From: Siccibacter colletis
Lineage (GTDB): Bacteria > Pseudomonadota > Gammaproteobacteria > Enterobacterales > Enterobacteriaceae
Reading direction: 5' to 3'
DNA: 64,000 nucleotides
Assembly: GCF_000696575.1 (NCBI RefSeq)
Contig: NZ_JMSQ01000004.1
Span: forward strand, 1-64,000
This document shows, in pieces, positions 20,068-29,359 of the stretch (its first letter is position 1; the number at the start of each line of letters is the position of its first letter). A program made the position numbers and the translations under genes. The notes beneath the pieces are model-generated. The model ran no database searches. It had not been told where the DNA came from and saw only the letters and a program-made list of their open reading frames with translations.

Positions 20068-20885
20068 TCATAGTGATTTGTCATGAGGAAGATGCAACGG
20101 CTGGCCGTTTCGTTGCCAGAACAGGTTGTCCACCACAGGGCTACGGCTGACGCCGCCGGAGATGCGAATGGTAAGGTTTTCATCCAGCCCGAACGTGCCC
20201 ATATCAAAAGCATCATGGTGCAGTGAACACAACGCCAGACCGTTGTTTACAACACACGGTCCGCCATAGGTTTTCCAGTGGATATGGGCGGCTTCAATAC
20301 CAACCAACGCACCATCCAGCCGTAGATCGTAACCGCAGAAAGCACATCGGGAGTGGTAAGCCCGGAGCACGATATCCCTGAAGCGCGGATCGCGGTTCTT
20401 TGAGCGGTCAATAAAATCCAAGCCTAGTTGTTTGGCGAGGATTCGCTGAATGCTTTCGGGGAAGCGATCCATCAGGATTTGCTGGGCCAGTTGGTCGATC
20501 ACTTCAGGGTGTGCAAGTAACTGTTGGTAGGCAGCTTCATCAAAGCCGTCCGCTACATGGTTATCAATCAGCTCTTTTTTGTCGGCTGGGTGTTGCCTCT
20601 ACGGGGTTTACAGCTTTCCGCGTTAGTGATTTCCCAGAAACCGTCAGTTCTGAGTCGCCAGAAAGGCATATTGGGGTAGTCAATGCGTCGCTTAGGACCA
20701 AACTCTTTCAGCAGGCGGGTAAGCGGTTCGTGGATCTCAAGGCTGTAGTTAAACAGGCGCGGGTGTCCTGCTTTGTACTGCGACAACACATACAACAGCA
20801 GTAACGGCTTATGCGGTGCGCATACATCCCCCTGACGCCATATAGAGACGTTGGAGATGGCCGATTGCAGCGCTTCGAGAGATAT
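20068..20885 (-). pseudogene. Frameshifted SBD-HNH endonuclease (phosphorothioate-dependent type)
   Basis: Two frames together match the intact gene at 31200-32093. The upstream frame (to 20568) carries the sulfur-binding-domain-like part: IWRQGDVCAPHKPLLLLYVL and MPFWRLRTDGFWEI. The downstream frame (20068-20502, extended) carries the HNH part: CAFCGYDL, EAAHIHWKTYGGPC and ALCSLHHDAFD. They are joined by a one-base shift at A6 (T6 on the plus strand, 20575-20580). The expected start codon near 20885 reads ATA and no ATG, GTG or TTG exists before residue 30. Loss of start plus frameshift indicates an inactive copy. Confidence 0.8.
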
Positions 20886-21519
20886 CAGATGAATGAACCG
20901 GGTAACAGGCTGATGTTATTGCGATCATGCTCGCAAAAGCGGTGAAATTCAATTGTTGCTCTTCACATTGGTTAGGGGGCAACCGAGATTTAATGTCTAT
21001 AACTTTGAGAAGTTGTTTTGATTATTTATTGTTATAGCGAATTATATATTGTGTAGCAGCGTGAGATTTCTGGTTGCATTTTTTTATGTGGAAAAATTAG
21101 TTATTTAAAAATTAAGGAGGGATGAATAACATCTATAAATTAAATACCGAACAGCCTCTCAAAGAGGGAGCGTAGGTAGTGTTCGTGTTGATGAAATTGA
21201 CAAAAAAAGAATAGAAGACTCGCTGCTGATGTAAATAGGTTGGTATAGTAAACTCTCATAAATATTATCAACGAATTGAAAATGCTTGTTTTGATGAGCT
21301 CCTTTGAAGTGTAGGGCATGGTGCTTCGTGAGCCATTCAACACATAGTAGTTGCTGGCTGGCTTTGCTGATGACATGCAGGAAGGTGGGATTCAGGCTTC
21401 AGTTGTGTAAGTCAAGTTTTGTTTGCCTTTCTATATCTCTTTGATTTAAATGCACAAAAATAAAGGCTCTATCGATGGCGTCACATCGTTTGTATGTGAA
21501 ATGAAAAATTTACTGTACA
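20886..21519. other. AT-rich gene-free region before the methylase operon
   Basis: About 630 bp with low GC and no coding signal on either strand; the longest frames look random. It forms the junction between the conjugative-element debris and the methylase operon and probably holds the operon promoter. I see no insertion-sequence ends. Confidence 0.6.
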
Positions 21520-21539
21520 ATACGGCATTATGTCCGTAT
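21520..21539. promoter_or_regulatory. Inverted repeat overlapping the methylase start
   Basis: ATACGG (21520-21525) and CCGTAT (21534-21539) form perfect 6-bp arms around an 8-bp spacer, and the right arm runs into the first ATG of the methylase gene at 21538. Its position suits an operator or a control of translation. No regulator gene of an obvious type (Xre, MarR) is adjacent, so the binding factor is unknown. Confidence 0.4.
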
Positions 21540-23255
21540 GGAAAATGAAATTACGAGAAATTGCAACATGAATCCACATTCAACCCAAAAAAAGAGAGAA
21601 TTGGGTGCTTATTATACTCCCCCGGAACTAAGTAAGGTTCTAGCCGATTGGGGTATTACTTGTGCGTCACAGACTGTTTTAGAGCCGAGTTTTGGTGGAT
21701 GTGGTTTTCTTACTAGCTGTATTGAACGCTTAGAATATTTAGGGAACAACAAACCACTCAATAACTTATATGGTGTGGATATAGATCAACACGCTTTTGA
21801 TACGTTATACAATAAGTTCCCATTTTATAAAAAAAATAAAAAAGTTTTATTTTAGCTGATTTTATCTCGGTGAAACCCAGCGACTTTAATGTTGAAGGAT
21901 TTGATGTTATATTAGGGAACCCTCCATATGTATCTATGCATAACATGACCGATTTGCAGCGTCAGTCATGTAGTGAGATTCTGAATAATTCCTCTTTTTC
22001 AGGTAAGACTATTGGACGGAACGCTAGTTTATGGTCATTTTTCCTGTTACATAGCTTAAGCTTCTTAAAAAGTGGTGGTAGAGTTGCATGGGTTCTCCCT
22101 AGTAGTCTTTTACACGCGGATTATGCTAAAAAACTTCTCGACATATTCTGCAATCATTTTAAACATATTTATATAATTAAACTGGCAGAACGTTTTTTTG
22201 TTGAAGAGGGAGCCCAAGAAACTTCTGTAATTTTAACCGCATCTGGTTTTAATAAATATGGTGAAGCAAAAGGGAATTTAACCGTTTCTTCTGTCAATAA
22301 TGTCAATGATTTAGAAAGAGAGTTAAATAAAAAGAGTTCAAATAATATTAAAAATATAGATGAGTTTAAGTTTGAATTAATATCCAAAGATATTAAGGAT
22401 GCATATCTTTCTATTACTAATAACCCGAGTTCGATTAAGTTTGGTGATATATGCTTGATAAAAATAGGTCTGGTTAGCGGAGCAAATAGTTTCTTTATTC
22501 TCAATAAAGAAACTATAAATAAGTACTCCATACCAAGCAAGGTTTTATATCCTATTGTCGCAAGATTCTCTTATTTAAATGGGGTGAGGCATAATCAAAT
22601 AAAGCATAAGAAGATTTTTGAAAGGAACGATAGGTCATATCTGCTTTCGCCAAATTATGAACAATTATCATGCTATGAATCTGTTCGTGATTATATATAT
22701 TCCTTGTCTTCTTATGAAATAAATAAAAATAAAACTTTCCAGAAAAGGCCTAACTGGTTTGAACCAAATCATGGCATTGACTCAATTATTCCTGATGCTT
22801 TTTTAAGCTATATGATACACCGGGGACCGAGATTAGTCATCAATCAGAGTAATATAAATTGTACTAACTCTGTTCATAAGGTCTTCTTTCGAGATAAGAG
22901 CATAAGTTATAAAAATAAAATAGCCATATCTATATCTTTGCTATCAAGTTATTCACAACTTTCGGCTGAAATTGTTGGGCGTGCCTATAGTTCTGGTGTT
23001 TTGAAAATAGAACCAACGGCTGGGAAATCCATCAATGTATTAATGGATGAAAAAATTATTGATCCTTTGTACTCACTAACTAACAAAATAGAAGAACTGC
23101 TCGATAGAGAAGAACATAAAGAGATAAGGAAATTAGTAGATAATGTACTTATAGACAACAATATAATCACAGAATCAGATTGTGAAAGATTTTCCTTAGG
23201 AATCGACCAATTACGCTCTGAACGTTATAAAGGAGTAAAAAAATATCATGAGTAA
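21538..23255 (+). pseudogene. Eco57I-like N6-adenine DNA methyltransferase, frameshifted
   Basis: Read through one shift, the product is about 570 residues. The first frame (to 21855) has the opening KRELGAYYTPPELSKVL and the SAM-site motif LEPSFGGCGFL with GVDID. The second frame has the catalytic NPPYV at about residue 125 and a long C-terminal target-recognition region, as in Eco57I/TaqI-type gamma-class methylases that make N6-methyladenine. The shift falls at A6 near 21838-21843, where one extra A would restore the frame. No nuclease domain is visible. A start at 21568 (MNPHSTQKK) is also possible. The last 8 bp overlap the next gene. If the shift is a sequencing error the gene is intact. 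Confidence 0.8.
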
Positions 23256-25571
23256 TGATAAGGAATTAAAAGATAAAATTTCTAAACTGTTCATGAACTC
23301 AGATGGGCAGGTTAATTACAATAAACTGCTAGAAGTTGCAACAGATCTTTCTTCAGAAGATTTGAGCAACATTAGATTTTCTGTAGACGCGAAAATAGTT
23401 GAAAGGCTAGGTGAGCAGCTTGTAGCCAAAAAAACGACAGCATTAAGCGAATTGATTAAAAATGCTTATGATGCTGATGCATCTTCAGTAAACGTTGACT
23501 TTATTGGAACCGAAGAACCAGGGGGAGTGATAATTATTCGGGATGATGGTCATGGGATGGATCATCGTGATTTACTCCGTGGGTTCATGACAATTAGTAC
23601 CTCGGATAAGATAACCAATCCAACCTCTTTCAAATATCAACGAGCAAAAGCCGGAAAGAAAGGTATTGGACGATTCTCAGCTCAAAAATTGGGCTCAAAA
23701 TTAGAGCTGATCACAAAAAAAGAAGGTGAAAAACACCACATTTGCATGGAGGTTGACTGGGATAAATTTGTGTCTGGTGTACCCTTATCTTTTATCAGTA
23801 ATAAAATTGATTACATAGATGAAGGATATGATTTTGAACATGGAACCTTGCTAAAAATATCAGGTGTAAGGGAAGCTTGGACAGATAATAATATCAAAGC
23901 GGCATTTAACTATGTATCTAACATTATTAAAATCCCTATAAAAGTAAAAAAAACGGATGATCCTGGGTTTGTGGTTAAATTTCACTATGTCAATAAAGAA
24001 CATAATATAAATTCTGCTATATTATTAGATAATAACACTGAGTTTTTAGATTATGCAGACTTAAAAGCCACAGGTTATATGAATGATAAAGCCGAGTTAG
24101 TAATTGAGATTGAAGGATTAACTGATAAAAAATTTACGGATACATTAGTATTTAAAGAAGGTTATAATGAACTTCTAAAGGAATTCGATTATAAATTTGA
24201 AGGGCTTTATTTTTCAATGGAGAAGGGATCACCCAAGCCAAGAACATTGCAAAGTTTTTATACAACAATGGAGGGATAAAGTTTTATCGAAATGGATTTA
24301 ATGTTGCCCCCTTTGGTGAGAGATATAATGATTGGCTTGGGTTAGATGAATCTTCTCGAAGAAGGTTAATTTTGCCACCACATTCAAATACTAACTTCTT
24401 GGGGAATGTTTATGTTACTGATTCTATTGGTGCCATATTTGAAGAAACCTCTGCTCGGGAAGGTGTAATTGAAAATGATGCCTTTAAAGACTTGGTTAAT
24501 ACTACCAAAAATATAGCAATGAAAATTGCTTCTCATGTTGCAACAATAAGAAATAAAAAAATAACGTCATCTCAACAGGGCTACGCACCAAATCTAAAAA
24601 CCAAAGAAGACACAATACAAGATAAGATTAGCAAACTAAAAGAAAAACTAATTGTAAAAGAAGAGTACGAGAAAGAATCCTTAGTAGAAATAAATGATAA
24701 TGTTACTTCAGACGTCTTAGATAATTCAGGATTTATAGAAGAAGATTTGACTGCACAACAATTGATCGCCGATCTCAATGATGTAACAACAACATTTATA
24801 GAATATGTTGATGAACGACTACTGTATAGAGTCCTGTCTTCACTTGGTCTTGCTATTTCTGAATTTACACATGAGATACAATTGTGTTTGTTGAACTTAC
24901 AATTAACAAGTCAGAATTTGGAATTGCTATCTGAGGGAAACGCTGAATTGCAAAAGTCTGTATTTCAGTTTTCAGAAAATCTTTCTATGATGGTTGCTTA
25001 TACCGATTTCTTCGATGGGACTATGCGTAGTAATTCTAATCGTGAAAAAAATAATTATGATTTAAGAAAATTAATTAAACGTTTTATTAAAGGGATGGAG
25101 CCTACTACAAAGAGACGTGGCTACAAGTTCAATGCGACCTTTGATAAATGGGGTGTTTGGACGAAAAAAATACATATCTCTGAAATAATGTCTGTTTTTA
25201 TGAATTTGTTTACAAATGCTTGTAAGGCAATTGAGCGAAGTGGGAAGAAAGAAGGAATTATATCCATTAATGTGACTACAAATGAATCATTTCTAACTAT
25301 TTTGTTCGAAGACAATGGAGATGGAATACCTAAAGATAAATGGGCTAAAGTATTCGAGCCACTTTATACTACAGCGATGCCAGCGAACTCATATGGCTCT
25401 GATAATGAATATAGTCGAGGGATGGGGCTTGGATTAGCTATCACTGAAGAAATAATCTCGGAAATGCAAGGTGAAATATCTATAATTGAGCCTTCGCCAG
25501 AGTATAAAACATGTATTAAAATTATTTTACCTTTAGCGGATGAATCGGAGTTATCAGAAGATGCCTATTAA
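23248..25571 (+). pseudogene. Double-GHKL signalling protein (MutL/Hsp90-like ATPase plus histidine kinase), frameshifted
   Basis: Corrected length is about 774 residues. The N-terminal part has the GHKL Bergerat fold: ELIKNAYDADA (68-78), RDDGHGM (98-104) and GKKGIGRFSAQKLGS (136-150). The C-terminal part is a histidine kinase: an H-box-like SEFTHEIQ, N-box NLFTNACKAIERS, EDNGDGIPKDKWAKVFEPLYTT and the G2 box GMGLGLAITEEI. A charged coiled-coil stretch lies between them. The shift is at GGG 24225-24227: a fourth G would give KGITQAKNIAKF and restore one frame. The gene overlaps the methylase by 8 bp and the receiver gene by 11 bp, so all were one operon. GC is far below the core. Confidence 0.78.
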
Positions 25572-26715
25572 ATATCTTTATATAGATGATGAAAGAACGG
25601 AAGTATTGCTGCCCCTTATAAATCAAATCAGTGGGCACAATGTTAATGGGCTTGAGGTACATCATAAACAAGTCTACCCCACATCTGCGGATGTAGTTAG
25701 TGAATTAAAAAATAATGAATATAATGGATTGATTATTGATCAAAAGTTGTCAGCGATAAGTGACCAAGGTGTCAAGGCTGATTATTATGGTACAACTTTA
25801 GCCCAACAACTAAGAACAGAAATGGCTGTAGGTAATATCCTTCCTATACCTATGGTTTTGCTTTCTAATGAAAATGTTATTGTTGAAAGCTATATTCCTG
25901 ATGATTCATCAAATGATCTATTTGATTTTGTAATTAAGAAACATGAGGTTGCGCAAGAGGAAAAAAGATTACGAGTGAGTAAAATGCTTCACTCTCTAAT
26001 TCAAGCTTATGATAAAGCACGAGCAGTAAAAAAGGATATTGGTATAGACTTAAATGAGGAAGAATTATGCCGCCTTTTTAATTGCAATGCAGATCAAATT
26101 GACTATATGGATACAAGATTCTTAGATTTCATTAAATCTAAGGGAGGTGACACTCATAGTTTAGTAGCTTCAATATATTCATCTCTCATTCAATCAGCCG
26201 GAATGCTGGTTACAGAAGAAATGCTTCAGACTAAGCTTGGAATAAGTAAAAATTCTTCAGATTGGGATAGTGTTAAGCAACGGTTAAATGCGTATAAATA
26301 TAATGGACCATTTTGTGATCTAAAAGAAAGATGGTGGTTTTCCGGAGTTGAAGATTGGTGGGATGAATTATGTCCAGAAAATGTATTGCAGAATTTAACG
26401 GTTAAGGAACGTGTTGGGATATTAATCGAAAAACTATCTTTATCCCATCTAAATCCTATAGAGCTTTCCTATTCGGATGGACAGCAAAGTGAATATTTAT
26501 GGGTTAACTGTGTGTTGTCTGGAGTAGCTTTAGATCCTTATGACGCTTTGCGTGTGCGAGATCCTGAAGCAAAAGTATGGGAGCAACCAAAATATATCGA
26601 CTTGCGAGCATTTTTAAATGATGATGATGAACATCCTCATTATAAAATCCATATAGATGATAAAGATAAAGTTAAAAAGCTTTTAGCGAGGCTGAAACCA
26701 AATGTTAACGAATGA
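25561..26715 (+). CDS. Receiver-domain protein with unknown output domain
   Basis: The 384-residue product starts MPIKYLYIDDE; the ATG at 25561 is preferred over an upstream frame because of GGAG 10 bp before it. Residues 1-130 form a receiver domain with the acidic pair D9-D10, the phospho-acceptor D60 in LIID, S102 in VLLSN and K126 in FVIKK. The remaining 250 residues match no DNA-binding domain that I recognise. They contain a Trp-rich segment (ERWWFSGVEDWWDELCPE). It overlaps the kinase gene by 11 bp and the next gene by 14 bp. It is likely the phosphorylation target of the kinase and may itself be an effector or adaptor; that is inference. Confidence 0.75.
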   Translation: MPIKYLYIDDERTEVLLPLINQISGHNVNGLEVHHKQVYPTSADVVSELKNNEYNGLIIDQKLSAISDQGVKADYYGTTLAQQLRTEMAVGNILPIPMVLLSNENVIVESYIPDDSSNDLFDFVIKKHEVAQEEKRLRVSKMLHSLIQAYDKARAVKKDIGIDLNEEELCRLFNCNADQIDYMDTRFLDFIKSKGGDTHSLVASIYSSLIQSAGMLVTEEMLQTKLGISKNSSDWDSVKQRLNAYKYNGPFCDLKERWWFSGVEDWWDELCPENVLQNLTVKERVGILIEKLSLSHLNPIELSYSDGQQSEYLWVNCVLSGVALDPYDALRVRDPEAKVWEQPKYIDLRAFLNDDDEHPHYKIHIDDKDKVKKLLARLKPNVNE

Positions 26716-27418
26716 TCAAATAGTTGAAAACCTTGAGAGGGTGGGGAGTCTTCTGCTCCAAAAGAACATTATTACTGATGAAACGCCATTTAGAAATATT
26801 CGTAGGCAGTTTCAAAATGACTCTATGAAATACTCTATTCCTTGGATTGAATTTAAGAAAATAAAAGGTGAGTTTGTCCGGAGTGATATTTGGGATTCAG
26901 ATCTTAGCGTGAAAGTAAATGCGGAAGTTCAAGTGCGTGAAGGATTTGAGTTCAATTCAGCTGTAAGAATGATTGTTAATATAGAATATACATGCTTGAG
27001 CCAGGATGGTGAGAAAGAATGTAAAGGGTGCTGGCATATGGATTACCACGTTGATGAAGGGGAACCGCAATATATGCACCCAGACTACCATTTACACCAT
27101 GGTGGTCGGTATATTAATGGCCTTCATGATTATGGCGAAGTCATCATTCTCGATAATCCAAGAGTGATGCATCATCCACTTGATGTCTTTCTCGCTATTG
27201 ATTTTGTCATATCAAATTTTTACCCTAAAAAAGAGTGGAGTAAAATAAGGGCCGATACACAATATAAAAAAATAATTAAAGATGCTCAGCGTGCTTGGTG
27301 GAAAGGTTACTACGAAAAAATATCTAACTATTGGGAGCATTGTGATCGTAATAACAAAGGTGAGATATCCAAAGCTGTTATTTGTGAGGCTCAAAAATTA
27401 AACCCTCATTTTATATGA
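26702..27418 (+). CDS. His-rich protein of unknown function (fourth gene of the methylase operon)
   Basis: The 238-residue product shows no family I can name. Its central part holds clustered conserved-looking residues: CKGCWHMDYHVDEG, HPDYHLHHGGRYING and NPRVMHHPLDVFLAIDF, which could form a metal or nuclease-like site. No transmembrane segment or signal peptide is seen. It starts with an ATG overlapping the receiver gene by 14 bp, so it belongs to the same operon. A 7-bp GAGGAGG/CCTCCTC stem-loop lies at 27425-27447 just after the stop. It is a candidate effector of the system. Confidence 0.65.
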   Translation: MLTNDQIVENLERVGSLLLQKNIITDETPFRNIRRQFQNDSMKYSIPWIEFKKIKGEFVRSDIWDSDLSVKVNAEVQVREGFEFNSAVRMIVNIEYTCLSQDGEKECKGCWHMDYHVDEGEPQYMHPDYHLHHGGRYINGLHDYGEVIILDNPRVMHHPLDVFLAIDFVISNFYPKKEWSKIRADTQYKKIIKDAQRAWWKGYYEKISNYWEHCDRNNKGEISKAVICEAQKLNPHFI

Positions 27419-27424
27419 AATATC

Positions 27425-27447
27425 GAGGAGGAATGGATGCCCTCCTC
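27425..27447 (+). terminator. Possible stem-loop at the end of the methylase operon
   Basis: GAGGAGG (27425-27431) pairs with CCTCCTC (27441-27447) across a 9-nt loop, 7 bp after the stop codon. No T-tract follows, so termination is only a suggestion. Confidence 0.35.
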
Positions 27448-27462
27448 ATTACCTTCAGTTCT

Positions 27463-28323
27463 TTATCTTTTATTACTAATAAATTGTCTCCAACTATCCT
27501 GCGCCACCTTAACCCCGCCCGCCAGCGCCCCATTCACCGCCACACCGACCCTCACTCCAGCCCACGTCATCGCACCCAGCCAGAACGTGGGTAACACCAG
27601 AAACATCGACCCCATCACCAGATTAATAATCACGTCATCCTGTGTATTCTTTATCCCTGCCAGATTCCAGCTACTGTGGGTATTGCTGCTGTAGAGTACA
27701 TCCAGCAGCCAGATATCTAGCCACCGCGCCAGTTCCTACCAGAAGGTGAAGAAGAATAAGGCGAACTGCACAAACGTCAGCGTCATCACCACCTTCACGT
27801 CCCATGCCGAACAGAGCGTTATCAGCGCAATACAGATCACCAGCGCCATTTGCAACAGCGCCTGCACCATGGGCAGCACCTGGCGCACGCTGTCGAATGC
27901 CGGGAACGCCGCTATGCTGCCGAGGATATTCCCAGCGCTGGATGCCAGCCGGGCGGCGGTATTGGCGACGGTGCCATCGACATTGCCGCAATAACCGGAA
28001 TAAACACGTCCGTTTTGTGATACCTGCATATTGCTTTCACTGACCAGCGAGCTCAACGCGGCCTCATCATATACAGCCTGTGACTGGCCGATCTTTTTAA
28101 ATGCTGTCCAGATATCCGGGGCCGGGAGTTGCAGGAGCCGGGGTTTCAGCCCAACGGTGTCATCGGCCCACCACTGTTTACAGGAGGGATAGCCGCCTGC
28201 GCCCGTATCGGCCAGCCCGACATCGCGTGATGTGTTGTACGGCCACGCACTGTGCGGCGAAAGCGCATGGTCGGTATCGAAGTAACCAGCCGTGTTGAGA
28301 AAATACGATGATCTGACCTGCAC
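27463..28323 (-). pseudogene. TraG-like conjugation protein of an integrative element, truncated
   Basis: The frame reads SYFLNTAGYFDTDHAL, CKQWWADDTVGLKPRLL, CGNVDGTVANTAARLASSAG and hydrophobic segments, the pattern of the large ICE membrane proteins with a TraG-like N-terminal region (PFL_4711-type families). An in-frame TAG at 27736-27738 replaces what should be Trp (TFW-stop-ELARWLD); the frame then continues with family-like sequence to TAA at 27463. The N-terminus is also missing: a stop lies just before 28323. It is a remnant of a conjugative element. GC is high, unlike the adjacent methylase operon. Confidence 0.7.
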
Positions 28324-28371
28324 CCAGTCTTAGATACAACGATTAGTTAGTAATGTCGGTTCGATCACCTT

Positions 28372-28599
28372 CTAATTTCTATTTCTCCAGCCCGCTGCAA
28401 ACTCAGATGAAGTCTGGTAATTCAGCGACGAATTTGGAGGGTACTCGTTATAATCCTGCCGCCAGTCGTTAATGATTTTCCTGACGTGAGCAATATCGGT
28501 GAACCAGTCCTCATTCAGGCATTCCGTCGTGAAATCATCCACACAGGTAAGGCACTCGATCCTGCGATCGGTAGCAAATGCGCCCATGATGAAATCCAT
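28372..28599 (-). mobile_element. IS3-family transposase remnant (OrfB C-terminus, internal deletion)
   Basis: The 75-residue frame starts MDFIMGAFATDRRIECL, the DDE region of IS3-family OrfB, then jumps from DDFTTECL straight to NEDWFTDIAHVRKIINDW and DYNEYPPNSSLNYQT, the C-terminal end. In complete transposases these two ECL motifs are far apart, so an in-frame deletion between them is implied. No inverted repeats were found. It is inactive. Confidence 0.75.
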
Positions 28600-29359
28600 C
28601 GATCAGGTCAAATTGGGCGCCGTTGGGCGGAGCAGTGGCAGACGTTCCGTTATCAGCCCTTTACGACGTCGTCTGCGTTTCACACTCAGGTCATTAAGTT
28701 AAAACCGCTTGTGATTAACGCAAAGACCTTCACGCCGCCGAAGCTGCCAGATTACGCCGGTAACCAAAACGGCGGCGTTCAAGTGTCAGCGCAGTGATGC
28801 GTATAGCTGCTTGCTAGCAGCCGGACGCTAAACCAAATAATGGGAGGTTGAAAGGGGCAGACCTGCCAGCATGCGGGCATTGCGTCAGGAAAAAAATGTG
28901 GTGTCTGAAATAGCGCGCCTGCGGCAGAGTTCCCTGGCAGAAACCACTGCTTCGGCCTTGCGTAGGAAACTGATGATCTGTTTGTCGGAAACTTATTTCT
29001 TAAGTGAATACCCTCATGTTGTTAATGAAAACATTACTAACATCGGTGTTAATTTATCAATAGGGATAGAGCAATTTGTTTGTTTTTCAAGGAAAATGTT
29101 AGAAACATCTTCCACGGACATATATTTTGAATTTATGTCAGCATGATAAAATATAGAAATAATGATAAGTATCCAGTCCGCAAAATATTCATTCAAAGAT
29201 CAAGCTCAACTTAAAAATGCCATTTATATATAAGTTACTCGTAGGCTATATTAACTACACATGACTATGCGCTACGATTTTTCAGGGATTTACAAAAGAA
29301 ATAATTGGATCTACTATGCGTGTTTTAAGGAACAAGGGTAGCTTTCAAGGAAGAGGGTT
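28600..29359. other. Region between the IS3 remnant and the PAAR effector gene
   Basis: A plus-strand frame ending at 28797 (tail YQPFTTSSAFHTQVIKLKPL, then NAKTFTPPKLPDYAGNQ) reads like the C-terminus of a real gene whose front was lost at the IS remnant; I cannot name it. A second frame, 28871-29146 (91 codons, MRALRQEKNVVSEIARLRQS), is possible but has no clear ribosome site. From 29150 the DNA is AT-rich and should contain the promoter of the gene at 29360. Confidence 0.4.

Noticed and set aside
19929-20216. 95-codon minus-strand frame next to the broken SBD-HNH copy
   Set aside because: It overlaps the nuclease half in another phase and is best seen as a shadow.
21140-21376. 78-codon minus-strand frame in the AT-rich gap
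   Set aside because: Low-complexity hydrophobic reading of AT-rich DNA without ribosome site.
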